From positions 34,035,108 through 34,099,107 of the forward strand of contig OY754467.1 in NCBI GenBank assembly GCA_963575645.1: a stretch of DNA of 64,000 nt. Direction: 5' to 3'. The translations under genes and the position numbers were made by a program. The notes under the pieces are model-generated. The model was not told the DNA's origin. It ran no database searches and saw nothing but the letters and a program-made list of their open reading frames with translations. Positions 35,001 to 46,257 of the stretch are shown here, in pieces. This DNA is from Xanthostigma xanthostigma. Taxonomy: Eukaryota; Arthropoda; Insecta; Raphidioptera; Raphidiidae. Each line of letters starts with the position of its first letter. The stretch's first letter is position 1.

Positions 35001-35913
35001 AACGAGCAGTCGTTTGGACTCGGGACGACCCCAAAACGAAAATTTTGAAAAATTAATTGTGACTTGAATTTGTGCCGTTTGCCACTTGTAGAGTTGGAAT
35101 GGTGAAATAAGAATTAATTGAAATTAAAAATTTGACCAAGGAATTTCATGTGCGCTGTGATGTTTGAAATCTTACAGTTGAATTGCAGGTATTTGTGTAA
35201 CGGAGTGCGATTTTAAATGAAAACTTTTTAATTGCACACAGGTCGAGCCAGTCGACGATGCGAAGAGGCGCGACATCGGGTTTATCGAGTGCTCCGCAAC
35301 AAGCCACGATTTATACGATGGTAACGTATAACTTCTGCGATGAAAAGTTGCCTTATCGAACCAAGATACCCGGTGCTGTTATTACGCTCAAACAGTTTAA
35401 AGATTATCTTCCAAAAAGGGGCAACTACAGGTTAGTGAACATATTATAATTTATTCAATAAATAAAATTATCGACCAATTTTTCAGACAAATATGTTAAC
35501 AAAAAATAATAATTAATAGGTACATTGACGTTTCGGTCATTATTATTATTATTATTATATCGGTTAATTATTTTTATATGTTTTAGATCAGTTCTGAAGA
35601 AGGTCCAAATCCGGACCAAAACGTCAATGTATTAATTATTATTTTTTTGTTAATATATTTGTCTAAAAAATTGGTCGATAATTTTATTTATTGAAGAATT
35701 CTAATCAGACGTTAATCAAAGATTTGAATATTATAATTTATTTTTCGATTGTGATCAAATGGTGATGGTATTTTTTTTTTCGCTAGGTATTTTTTTAAGA
35801 CAGGCTGCGCCGAACTTGGTACTCAAGCACTATTGGAAGAAGTAATGTGCGACTCCGATATTCTTCCGATGTGGGAGGGAAAAATTATGGCCCAAGTGAA
35901 ACCTATCGAATGA
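25952..35913 (+). CDS. Axn: Axin, ten coding exons, 893 aa
   Basis: Axin is the scaffold of the cytoplasmic beta-catenin destruction complex in Wnt signalling. Exons: 25952-26794, 27197-27386, 27654-27777, 28419-28562, 29852-30098, 31146-31299, 32623-33034, 34731-34982, 35242-35430, 35787-35913. All introns are GT-AG and the phases join exactly. Residues 35-40 (RPPALG) resemble the tankyrase-binding motif. Residues ~153-281 are the RGS domain that binds APC ([16 protein letters not shown]..., [16 protein letters not shown]). Exon 3 has [15 protein letters not shown]. Exon 5 carries the GSK3-binding helix ([20 protein letters not shown]). The exon 6-7 join gives the beta-catenin-binding motif [10 protein letters not shown]. 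Residues ~809-892 are the DIX polymerisation domain ([18 protein letters not shown], then RYFFKT and LPMWEGKI). An in-frame TAG at 25913 supports ATG 25952. Length is in the usual range for the family. Exon 1 is GC- and CpG-rich. Confidence 0.95.
30163..30895. mobile_element. hAT-type MITE in an Axin intron, TSD ATTTCTAC
   Basis: Element 30171-30887 with termini TAGTGTCCGACCGAAA / TTTCGGTCGGACACTA, flanked by exact 8-bp ATTTCTAC (30163-30170, 30888-30895). Subterminal arrays of TTTCGG/CCGAAA. It lies about 70 bp after the donor of exon 5. Confidence 0.9.
31771..32542 (+). mobile_element. Non-autonomous Helitron, copy A, in an Axin intron
   Basis: Begins TCTACACTAATATATAAAGC directly after an A and ends CTAG directly before a T, the Helitron rule (A|TC...CTAG|T). 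Just before the end is the expected hairpin CACCCGG-gtgaaa-CCGGGTG (about 32513-32532). An inverted copy of its 3' part is at 51963-52228. It carries a tRNA-Lys-like sequence and a long T run in its middle. Confidence 0.82.
32036..32108 (+). pseudogene. tRNA-Lys(CTT)-like sequence inside a Helitron
   Basis: 73 nt with the D-arm TTAGATCAGTCGGTAGAGC, the anticodon loop CTCTTAA (anticodon CTT) and an intact T-arm GTGGGTTCGAGCCCCAC. The anticodon stem has lost three of five pairs (CTCGA against TCTCA) and the acceptor stem is mismatched, so it is a pseudogene or SINE head. Intact A and B boxes could still attract Pol III, and a T run follows within 25 nt. Confidence 0.7.
33265..33613. mobile_element. 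hAT-type MITE in an Axin intron, TSD CACTGAAT
   Basis: Element 33273-33605 with termini CATGGCCCCCACA / TGTGGGGGCCATG, flanked by exact CACTGAAT (33265-33272, 33606-33613). GC-rich subterminal GGGCCC blocks. Confidence 0.88.
33669..34085. mobile_element. Non-autonomous element, GGGCTATGTGCA family, copy 2 (inverted)
   Basis: Complement of the element at 14968-15516, shorter by about 130 bp. Its right end is the target of the hAT MITE that follows. Confidence 0.62.
34080..34455. mobile_element. hAT-type MITE in an Axin intron, TSD CCATAGCC
   Basis: Element 34088-34447 with termini CAGTGTTTTTCAACCTTTTT / AGGTTGAAAAACACTG and subterminal GCGACCCC blocks. Exact TSD CCATAGCC at 34080-34087 and 34448-34455. 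This is a very common animal hAT MITE end type. Confidence 0.92.
35456..35692. repeat. TIR element with CCAAATCCGGACC motif, copy 2, in the last Axin intron
   Basis: AATAAAATTATCGACCAATT at the left is inverted at the right. Inside, CTGAAGAAGGTCCAAATCCG then GACCAAAACGTCA (35594-35626). An ATT microsatellite lies at about 35540-35557. The right flank, CAGACGTTAATCAAAGATTT, is shared with 23120-23145. Confidence 0.62.
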
Positions 35914-37878
35914 GAAAATAAACTGCCATAAATTATTTAACTAAGAATCAACGATCTACAAATTTGTTACTTATAACTAAAGTGGGCACTTATTCAGTCA
36001 TTTTAAAATGTTTTTCCATAGCTATTTGCAGTTTTCAAATTCAAAATGGACGAAAAAGACATTATTATGTAATAGTATTTTTCGTACATTTCGAGTTTGA
36101 AAATTGCAAATAGATAAGACAGACTTTGTTGTGGCATACTTGTGACTGATTTGTTATAAATATTTGTCGTGAAATTTTTCTACTTAAATTGTTTTAATTT
36201 GCACAGGGTGGCAGCACATCCAGAAAAGCCAGAGAATTTTTTATAGGTTAGGGAAATCATGTAAAGTCATGAAACATAGTCAGAGTTAGGGAAAAAGAAT
36301 AAAAATAAGTATTTTTCTGCAGCGAGGTTACCTTTCGCTGAGCTCTAGCGACTTTGCGAGAATAAAAAGTAAGGGATACTGGAAAGTCTGGAAGTCGGAG
36401 GTTTTTATTATTCAATTGTTTGTAGCCACCTGGTATTCATTCTTCCTTTTGTTTTTCATTGTGCAGTACAGCTTCACAAACCGATTTCTGGTGTATCTGG
36501 ATTTATGAAGCTGTACTGTATAAAAAGGTTTTTCATGTCCAAACTTTGTAAAGTTTTTAAATCTTTGCAATGGAATGAAAAGATTGAATGAATGTGTCTG
36601 AGTAGATAACACATAAACGTTAATATTATAGTTTTTCTCAGGTTACTTTTGTAGTGTTTTGTTTTCGTCTGTTTTTGTTTAGTATATTTTTGTTACTTCA
36701 TTGCAATAACAATATAATTTCAACGACAGATTCAATAAATAATTTTGTAAAAATAGGTCTAATATACGATCAACTTAGTTCTACTAGTAGGGTGTTCTTA
36801 CGGCTTAGTTTTTCTGTATTGAAGAGTAAATGGGAAATTGCAAATCTCCGTGATTTTGAAAATTTAAATCGAAAAGAATAATGAATGGAAAAATTTCACT
36901 CAACGAGTTTTTTTTTTTTTTTTTGTAACGAATCTAGTCATAATGTATTTTCTTTCTTCCATTTTGAATTGATGTGGAGACACGTACTGTAAGTGTTGTT
37001 TTCGCGAGTGTGTCGAAAAAAGTGACTGTTTAGTTATTTTTTGTTTTTTCTTTTTATATAAGTGACTCACAACAGTGGAACAAACTACTTTAAGGTTATA
37101 CAGAACATTGTAATATATTATTAGTAGAGAGAAAAATAAGCTTGCCGTTATTTTTACACCAACTATTTTTTAATAATCAGGTGCGAAATTATAGTGCCTT
37201 TATAAAAAAAAAAATAAAGATTTACTACACTGATGACAAAGTAGAAAAAAAATTACCGTTTTCATTTAGGTTGGTGTTTTCTTTTTATATTATAATATTT
37301 ATTTTTTAATTTTTAAATTAAATTTTAAATAAATTATTATTTAACATGATATTGTTGCAAGGCAGCTATGAATTCCACATTTGAATTTGTTTGACAATTT
37401 AATGTTAGAGCAATCTTAGTTTTGTTGGATATTTTATGTTAAAATATCAGTTATTTTTTTCGGAATTAAAATCATCGTTATCATTAGAACAATTTTCAAA
37501 TCGCAATACATGAGCGCCTCATGAGGACGAATCGTTGAATGTGGGGGATTTTGTTTTTTGATATTCGTTTTTTTTTTGTGTAAACAGTTGCAAGATGTGT
37601 TCTATTTGAATTAATAATTCACGAATAGTTAATTTTCTAGCTATAAGCTGGCAGACAATTTGTTGTAACGGTTTATTTATAGAATAAATGATTAATTGTA
37701 ACATTTCGTGTGCAAGTTTTGTGGCCTAATATATTGTAGAAAAAAAATAACAATATAAATTTAACAGCAAATTATTTGCCACCTTATTATTTAGAAAAGT
37801 ATCTATGTTTAAAACTTCAGGAAGTTAAATTGTCGAAAAGACGATTATAAGAAAACATTTCCCCATCTTAAGTCAAAT
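35914..37878. other. Axin 3' UTR and downstream AT-rich DNA
   Basis: No coding exon seen. The Axin 3' UTR must begin here, but several AATAAA sites exist and its end cannot be chosen. Frames at 36412-36612, 36654-36881 and 37519-37704 are short and unsupported. Confidence 0.5.
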
Positions 37879-38134
37879 GAAACGTCTGTAGCTCTGTTCC
37901 AACCTCTCTGTGAACAATAATATTATCGTCACAATCATGCGCCGTAGCTAAAACGAAATTTGTTTTGTATCGATTTTGTGCGCTTGCGTCGACTTTGCAC
38001 TGTTTTGCGGCCTAAAGGACAGTTCTGGAACCGTTTTGATCTTGGTTGCAACGCGTTTTAGCTACTGCGCATGACTGTGATGATAATAGTACCGTTCGAA
38101 GAGAGGTTGGAAGAGAACTTGTATTAGACGTTTC
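37879..38134. mobile_element. Foldback MITE, family A, copy 2
   Basis: GAAACGTCTGTAGCTCTGTT at the left; GAGAGGTTGGAAGAGAACTT then AGACGTTTC at the right. Arms share the GCGCAGTAGCTAAAACG-type block with the copy at 38967. Confidence 0.6.
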
Positions 38135-38966
38135 CTTTGCAAGATTGTCGTTATTTAACTGAAATTTTACGTTGATCAAAACAGAAAAAATTTAAGGTGA
38201 TTTAGAGACCGGAAATACATTTTTATTTACATTTTAAGTGCCTCTATTTGGATTTTGGACTTTTTTGTTTTATATATATTATATATTTATAGATTAGAAT
38301 AAATAACTGCAAAACGTTTTCCGAAATACCAACTTGTTGACTAAAAACAAAAAAAAAAGAGTATTGTAAAATGTATAAGGTTTGTCAAACATTTTTATTT
38401 GTTGGTAATTTTATGTCGTAAATGTAATTTACTAGCAAAATTAGCAAATATGTACGTAAGTTTTTAATGAATTATTTTTCTATTTGATTTTAGAATATAT
38501 TATTAGACAATGTATTACCTCATTTCTTCGTGTATTGGTATATTTAATTTTTTTATTTAACGTGTTTTTGAATTTTTTATGCGCTTCGACTTAAGTGTCT
38601 AAATACTGTGGATTTACAGATGCGATAAACAATAGGCGACCTCGGTAAACGAGATTGACCCATTTCAAGCAGAATTTCAGTATTGAATTTGATAGAAATA
38701 TTATCAATAATATAATTTATTTAAACGCGCATACTGCTGACACAAGAAAATACAAGTTTTTTTATTTAGCCTTTTTAAAATATTTTTTTTTAATCAAGAA
38801 ATGAAACCATTGTCCATTAACTTTTTGGTGCACACAGGGCCGGACTGTCAAATTACAACTAGCCCAGAGAATTTAATGAAACCCGCCCTTGCTCAAAAAA
38901 TTCAATAGTAAAAAATGCTGGTTTTATTTATTTTATTTTTTTACAAAACAAAAGTCAGTATATACA

Positions 38967-39114
38967 AACTCTGTTCCAACCTCTCTGCGAACGGTAAGAT
39001 AACTGTCACAGTCATGCGCAGTAGCTAAAACGAAACTGTATCTCTTTTTTTTTGAGGTACCGCGCAAGACTGTGATGGTTCTGTTACCGTTCGCAGAGAG
39101 GTTGGAACAGAGCT
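38967..39114. mobile_element. Foldback MITE, family A, copy 3
   Basis: AACTCTGTTCCAACCTCTCT at the left, complement ending GGAACAGAGCT at the right. Arms differ by few bases, so it is relatively young. Confidence 0.7.
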
Positions 39115-42100
39115 ACATACAGTAACCTCAAATATCACGTTTATAAAGTGTACTTTATAAGAAAACTTTATTACTGGACCTTCAAGATTTAAATGATTAT
39201 TATATTTAGTAATTTACTAAAAGAATTAAAAAAAAAAAATACTAAAAAGCCTCTAAGTTATTCTCTATGCATCAAATTTGTCTTTCTGATGTGTGGCCTT
39301 GAAAATTGCTAAATCAACACAGCTATAGTCTTGTTTTGATAATTGTTTGTTGAATTTTAATATTATTTTTTTGCGTCTAGTTTCAAATAAGCGTACAATA
39401 TTGAACCATTTAGAGGCGTTTTACGAAAAAGAGACGAACCTTATTAACAGTCAGACACAGTATTTTGTCAAATAAAAAATAATTACTGTTGAAAACAAAA
39501 GCATTAAAGAGTTCCAAATGAAAGTGCCATAAAATGTGTGAAAACCATTTTGCGTCTTAAATCAAATCTTCACGTTAGGTATTTTGCAAATTCAGACGAT
39601 TTTTATTTTTGTATGTTTGATAGGGCTCACACATTTATCTAATGATAAAATTTGAAAACTGGTAAAATTATATGCAAATTGCTTGACGTTGTGATTTGAT
39701 CTTGGTTGTTATAATACGGCATTTTGTTTATTAAAGTCAGACATTTCAATAACGTTCGTTTAGTGTCGTGTTTTTTTAGAAATCGCGAAATGTCTATCAT
39801 AATTTGTTGCACCCATCTCGAACACGGCGAAAAAATGATTTCTTTTTACTTTTATATTTTAGTTAAAAAAAAAACACGGCGGTGTTGAGAACTGCTGCTG
39901 ATTCTGTTAAACAAAATGCCGGTACATTTTCGGTATAAAAAAGAAAACATGCAATGTACAGTTTTATTAATTTACGGTAGGTACATTAAAAACAAATGAA
40001 ACAAAAAGCCAACTTGAGATTAATTGGACTCTTTTGATGTGAGCCAATTAAATTATTTCTTCAAGTTTATTATAAAACAAAATGTACATGCTAATAAAAA
40101 GAGCTCTGATTAATTTCAAGTTACAAATTGCTGTCCACAACTTTGAGGTAGGTGTATTTATTTCATCTTTGTTTAGAAACTGTACTACTAGTGGAGTCTT
40201 GGCTTTAATATTTGATTAGTATAGTAATCAAACGAAAGATGAAATAAATACACGTACTTATTTATACAAACCCGCACCATTGTAAATAGTACATAGAAAA
40301 TATAATAATTATAATTAAGATAAAAAAAAATTGTGCACATAGATAATTTTTAATACAATCACGAATCATCGATAAACTTTATTATATTATATATTCACTT
40401 GTCCAAATGCAGTTTAATTTATTATTATTATTTCAATTAAATTTCTTTACTAATTTTTCAAAACTGTTGTGCAGTGAAAATTGACCTGGGGACCGGCGAA
40501 TTCCCGTCATTCCGTTATTACATCTAAATGGATCCTGATATAGTGGTACTTCGGTTTAAGTTAAGTGCCATTTTGGGCATCTAGTGATCACTCGCTAAAT
40601 TGTAAAAATAAAAAGCCAGTAGTGATATCTAATAGCGTTTTTCTAAGCTCATATCTTGGAAACAGATCAAAGCTCCATGAATTGTGATAATTTTGTGTTG
40701 ATTATCCTTTAATTATGGAATACCTTTAATAAACACAAAATGATCAAAATTCAGGGAGGTTTGATCTGTTTTCAAGATGAGCGCTTAGAAGAACGTTATT
40801 AAAAAATTGTATGAGGATGTCAGTGTGTTAATTCGGTTACTTGTGGGTTTTTGAGCATTTTGTAATTTGTTAATTGAATGATACAGGAATGGGTATAATC
40901 TTTACCCTTTGCTGTTAGCATTTTAATACCTGAGAACAGTAAATATTAAATTGTAATGTTTTTGAACATTTTGTTTGAAACATTCGTAATGTGCCATTTT
41001 GGACATATAGTGACCCTTTGCTAAATTGTAAAAACAAAAAAGTCAACTGTGTAATCTAGTAACGTTTTTTTAAGCTCGTATTTTTAAAAAAGATCAAACC
41101 TCCATGAATTTTGATCATTTTGTGTTGATTATCCTTAATTTATCAATTGTAGACTGCAGATACAGAAATCTTAGTGAAAATAACTTTTTAAAATCAAATA
41201 GGTACCTTATTAAGTTATTTAATATTTTCAAAGGGTTAAGTTCATAACAATATTAAGGTTTTAAGTGGTTTTTTATGTCAAATGTCCTCCTAAGTCAACT
41301 CAGATATTACATTACTCTAATACTTCTAAAGCAGAACGCACAACGAATATTGTCACGATTTCCTGATATGTATTGTGGGCGAAGGGAAATGGATAAATTA
41401 TTGTGTTTTGTAAAATATTTATGAAATTAAAACGTTAACAACGTAGGATATAATTGATTTTGCCTTTTTAACTAAAAAAAAAAAAACGAGGTAATGTTTT
41501 ATTGAATACTTATTATTTTCGAAGTCAAATACAGTAAATCTTTTTTCCATGTATGAAATTGTCAATTATTAAATCTCGTATAAATTACTGGTATACAATT
41601 ACTAATAAATAAAAAAAGGCTAAATATGCGAGGCACTAAAAACATTGGTTATGAATTTTCGAAATTTAAGTTACTAGAGTTATTTAGTGTTCATGCTGAT
41701 CTGGTTTTCAGTGTATAACATTAGTTCTGACTTAAAATTTAAGGTACAAAATATTTATGTTTGCACAAAGTAATAGAAGTTCTTCATGTACGCATTGAGG
41801 TAGTCGCGTATACCGTTTGGGGCCCGTTGCAAATTTTTCTAAATATTGTAATAATAAATGTTAGAATCCTCCTGTGCTCATGGCTCTTTTGGGCAGATGA
41901 CCCGTAATATTTTGCCCGTTCTATACCCTATTGTTACTTTGCGCAAAGAATTTTTTGACCATTCAAGGTTTGAAAAATCCCTGTGTGATGTGACAATAAT
42001 ATTGTCAATTTTTATTCAGCCCCCAGAAACATACAAGAAATATTTTTAGTCTGCTCGAATTAAGCACAGACACTAACCACAGCTGGCATGTTGGTGTTTG

Positions 42101-42832
42101 ACCATACTATTGTTTAAAAATAAAACGTCCGGTGTCACTAATATCTGTTGGAAACACACTAGCGACACCGGCCAAAATTTCATAAAAGCTTAAAACACCA
42201 GCATGTGAGTTATGATTAGTGTCTCTCGCCTAGAAATACCTCCTGAATACTTCTGGGATCCGAATAATAAAATAAATCACACAGGATTTTTTAAATATAG
42301 TGAAAAATTCCGTGCGCGTTATGGCACACACCGAAATCGATTTTAACGATTTTTGCGTGCTTGTACATACGATTCCTCAACTTAAAAAAGTCAAGCTACT
42401 TTATATTCGGCTTCGCTCGCGTGAAAGTAGCCCATTCAAATAAAAGTGTTTTCTACAAAACTTGTTTGACTAGGACACCCGGTGGGTGCAGTCAGAAAGT
42501 TTTAAATAATCCTCAAGAAATTATTGCACTAACACACTTCACATGTGCTGAGGTCGTAACTACACCGTTAGACGCCCGTGGCATATTTCACTAAATGTTT
42601 TAAAATGTTAGGAGTCCTCCTGTGCACACGACTTTCTTGGGCCGGAGGTTCCATCCGCAACATAGACAGAGGGCGCCTAAGGAGTTTCCCATTGAGAATG
42701 GAGTTTCCTGTATATTGCATTTTAAATGAAATGCACTGTAATGTCTCCTTCTAAAGCGTTGCCAAGCAACCGTCTTGTAAACAAAACGTTTTTATTATTT
42801 ACACGATTTCCAAACATGTTAAACTGTTAAAA
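39115..42832. repeat. Gene-free region with forward-reverse-forward repeats
   Basis: A block containing GATCAAAGCTCCATGAATT and TTTTGTGTTGATTATCCTT is present forward at about 40567-40723, inverted at about 40734-40810, and forward again at about 40990-41145. A further inverted pair (GTATTTATTTCATCTTTG) lies at about 40150-40257, and a hairpin (CCGGTGTC...GACACCGG) at 42129-42171. ATACTTCTGGGATCC near 42248 recurs near 48665. No exon found. Confidence 0.55.
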
Positions 42833-45114
42833 ATGGCCTCTGAAAAAGAATTGACCGAAGGTAAAGTATAAAACATTTTAAAATAGAATAATGTTATTCA
42901 TGATGTACAGAAAAAAAATGAAATTTTAACTAACAAATAGTTACATATTTTTGTAATGTTTTTAGCTGTGAAAGAAGCACTCCAAAAAGACGGTCATCTA
43001 GGTAAATTTCAAGCTGAATTGCGAGCTGCAGTTATAAAGGTTTTGGAACGGAAGCCTCCCGATCATCTGAGGCCAAAATTAACCGATGAAAACTTGTTTG
43101 TCAATGAAATTATACGGGAATATCTGGACTTCAATGGCTTTCGTTATACTGCACAAATGCTAGCTGCAGGTAATTTTTTTACAAAAAAATGTGTTGATTT
43201 GCAAGTTTAAGTGCTACGTGTACGTGTTTTTATTTTTTTGGTGTGTATTAAACTTTTATTGATATTGTGAAAGCTTTATCGAGATAAAAATAAGGAAACG
43301 TTGCAAATTTTCAGCACAAGGACGCGTCGTTATCCGAGTCGGACTTAGAATTCGTAACGGTTGTGATAAAATTACCCTTTCGGCCATTTTTTTCTCAATT
43401 AAAATTACTAGTGGACTTTGTGCAAGAATGATTTTGCTGTAAAATCATATATCTGTTAATTAACTATATGAATCATTACCTATCTACTCAATGTGCGGTG
43501 AGTGAACGCAACAAAGCGTATCGAAAATATATCTGCGTCTCTTTCTTCGATGTAATTCCCTGATTTTTTCGATGATAGGATTGGTTGATGTACTTGCATT
43601 CAATCTGAATAAAGCATATACCTACTTTTATTCTATACTGAGCATAGGAATAAAATCGCAATCGAACTATTAGGGTGTAAACATATACTTCTGTCTTTTT
43701 TTACGCCATAAGCACTGGCGTATCCAGGAGGGCAAAACAAGCACGGGGATCTGGCTTAAGAAATTTCTAATTTGCCCCCTCCTGGGCCAAAACCTGGGTA
43801 CGCCCATGTTAACGTCATAGAAAAAGACAAAGTTTTTGAAACAGAGATACTTTATTCAGATTGAATGCAAGCAAGTACATCAACCAATCCTATCATTGGC
43901 GACATCAGGGAATTGCATCGAAGAAAGAGACGCAGATGTATTTTCGATACGCTTTGTTGGCTTCACTCACCGCACATTGAGTAGATAGGCAATGATTCAT
44001 ATAGTTAATTAATAGATATATGGAATAAAGTATATCTGTTTCAAAAACTTTGTCTTTATCTATGACGTTAACATGGGCGTACGCCGCGTACCCAGCTTTT
44101 GGCCCAGAAGGGCAAATTAGAAATTTCTTAAGCTGGGTCCCCCGCGTGCTTATTTTTCTCTTCTGGGTACGCCAGTGCTTACGGCGTAAAAAAAGACAGA
44201 AGTATATTATGTTTGCAGTTGCACCCTAATAGTTCGATTGCGATTTTATTCCTATGCTCAGTATAGAATAAAAGTATATAATATGTCTAAAATAGGTAAT
44301 AGAAAAATGCATATAGTATGCTAATTTGACATCAACCGTCTACAGCTAAAGATATTTCATTTGGTCTATTCTATTTTATTTTTTACAAAAATATTTCATT
44401 GAGCCAAGCTTCTCAAATGCCTTTTTAAGTGTTGATTAAGGTCCTCCGCGCACATGGGTCGGCTGTTTTACAATTTTAGTTTCTAGCCGAAACAGAATAC
44501 AATCGCTCTATGATCATTCGTACGTTAGAGAATGGGGAGCCCACACATGGATCGACAGAAGAAAAGGCCCCCATACACCTCGTTCTTTTTTGGCAGTTTT
44601 AACCGCACGGGTAAAACGGTCAGTGTGTGGCCAAAAACCGTCCTTCTTACCGGCGTTCAAAAATATTTGCTGTTGCTTGATTTAAACCGTCCGTTTTCAA
44701 ACGTGTTCGAAAAGGACGGGTTTTGTTCGTTGTAGGATCCATCAAAGCAGATCAGATGATGCCACGACTTCTGAAAAACTGAACGAAACAACGCCTAGTG
44801 TGTGGATGTGGTCGTTGTTTACCGTACAGTTTTACCCGTGCGGTTAAAACTGCCAAAAAAGAACGAGGTGTATGGGGCCTTAATAATGCCAGTTGCATGA
44901 TTGAATGTTGCGAAATTTTCATAAGATATAGTTAGTAGATTGCTTTATAAAAATCGCATTGTCTTTTTCAGAAACAGGATCAATTCAAAGAATGAGTCGT
45001 AGGCAAATGGCATACGAATTGGGGGTTTGCGACGATTCTAGAACAATCCAAGTACCGTTGTTGTACAGTTTAATAACGACGTTTCAGAAAAATTTTGCCA
45101 CTCGTAATCAATAA
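42833..45114 (+). CDS. Cep20: CEP20/FOPNL (FOR20) homologue, three exons, 124 aa
   Basis: CEP20 is a small LisH-containing protein of centriolar satellites and basal bodies, needed for ciliogenesis in other animals. Exons 42833-42860, 42966-43169 and 44972-45114, all GT-AG, join in phase 1 each time. After MASEKELTE come a FOP-type N-terminal helix (VKEALQKDGHLGKFQAELRA), ENLFVNEIIREYLDFNGFRY with TAQMLAAE (the LisH motif, residues ~55-80), and a conserved C-terminal block with VPLLYSLITTF. It is shorter than the vertebrate protein (about 174 aa), mainly at the C-terminus. The last exon stops at 45112-45114, and an AATAAA overlaps the stop. Intron 2 holds two complex inverted-repeat elements. 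Confidence 0.9.
43440..44285. repeat. Compound inverted repeat of the order a-b-a'-b'
   Basis: Block a (about 43440-43615, with CGCAACAAAGCGTATCGAAA) is repeated inverted as a' (about 43853-44023). Block b (about 43614-43858, with ATAGGAATAAAATCGCAATC) is repeated inverted as b' (about 44023-44285). The blocks interleave and are not nested. b itself carries GGCGTA(T/C)CCAG and CTGGGTACGCC ends. Confidence 0.75.
44564..44881. mobile_element. MITE with long TIRs in CEP20 intron 2
   Basis: AAGGCCCCCATACACCTCGT through CAGTTTTAACCGCACGGGTA at the left is repeated inverted at the right, over more than 50 bp. 318 bp in total. The open frame at 44532-44735 is incidental. Confidence 0.68.
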
Positions 45115-45162
45115 AAATTGGGTTTGAATTATACAGCATATTGTATTTATTTTTTTTTCGTT

Positions 45163-45168
45163 AATAAA
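45163..45168 (+). terminator. Polyadenylation signal of CEP20
   Basis: AATAAA about 50 nt after the stop, a better-placed candidate than the one overlapping the stop at 45110-45115. Confidence 0.5.
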
Positions 45169-45901
45169 TTATATTTTTGATACTGATTTGTAAAACTTTC
45201 ATAATAATAATTTTATTTCCATTGGGCGGCGCACATCAATTCAGTAAAATTAGATTTGCATGCTGCTTTATACATATGTATAAAAAATAAATAAATAAAT
45301 TTCTAATCACTGTGATTACGTAAGTACAGTGATTACAAATTACAATACAGCAATACACAAATGGTAAAATATTTGAGAATGCAATATTGCACATACCGCT
45401 AAACTAGCGGTATGTGCTTTATTATCGCTTTGTGCGTCAGAGCTGACTTTCGTTCATATAAGAAGTTATATCTAAGTTAATTTCACACGAAATCCATTCA
45501 AATTGAAGCTTTTTGAAAAGAGGAGATTCTAATCTATAAAACAGAACCATTTTTAAATCAATTCGAGTTCATAAATACTATTAAAATTGTAATTGAAAAT
45601 TACAAACAGCAGTTGTCGGTTGGTCTGTACGTATGTACGTACGTCACGACTCTACAGATCGCAATTTTGGTCGGATTGCCTTAGGTTATATTTTATTCAC
45701 TTTGTTTACTATCAGACCAGAACCCTATTTAAATTCACTAAAATGTGTTCAGTAGTTTAATTTTTATAAACAGTTTTATTTTATTATTTTTGACAGCTAA
45801 TAGTTTAAAAAAACAATATAATAATTGCTGTGTAAATATAGTGTAATCCATAAAACAAGTGCTACACTTCTATACCGTGTTAACACCACTGCGCGTAGTA
45901 G

Positions 45902-45972
45902 GGCGCCGTGGCGTAATGGTTATGCCGTTGGATCCCCAAGGGCAAGGTCCTGGGTTCGATTCCTTACGAGAT
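45902..45972 (+). repeat. tRNA-derived SINE head or tRNA pseudogene
   Basis: A box (TGGCGTAATGG) and B box (GGTTCGATTCC) at tRNA spacing; the 3' acceptor strand does not pair with the 5' GGCGCCG. A long pyrimidine run follows. Confidence 0.5.
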
Positions 45973-46257
45973 CATTAATTTTTTTCTTTTTTTTTCTTTT
46001 TTTTCTTTTTATTTTGTTTTATTTTATTCCACTTGATATTAATTATATATTATATTATGTATAGTTCTTAATTTTTTTTATTTTTGCAAACTTAAAAAAA
46101 ATATTTTTTCAATTTTTAATTATTTATTTCTTTAAATTTTTAAATCTTTTTAAATTTATTAAAAATATTTTTTAATTGTTATTTTTTTATCATACAGTGG
46201 AAAACTTGCGGGATGTGCACTTTTGGTTTTGCCAACTATTTAAAAGATAGGTACATG

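Noticed and set aside
45902-45972. Functional tRNA
   Set aside because: 5' and 3' acceptor strands are not complementary and the anticodon arm is irregular; kept only as tRNA-derived.
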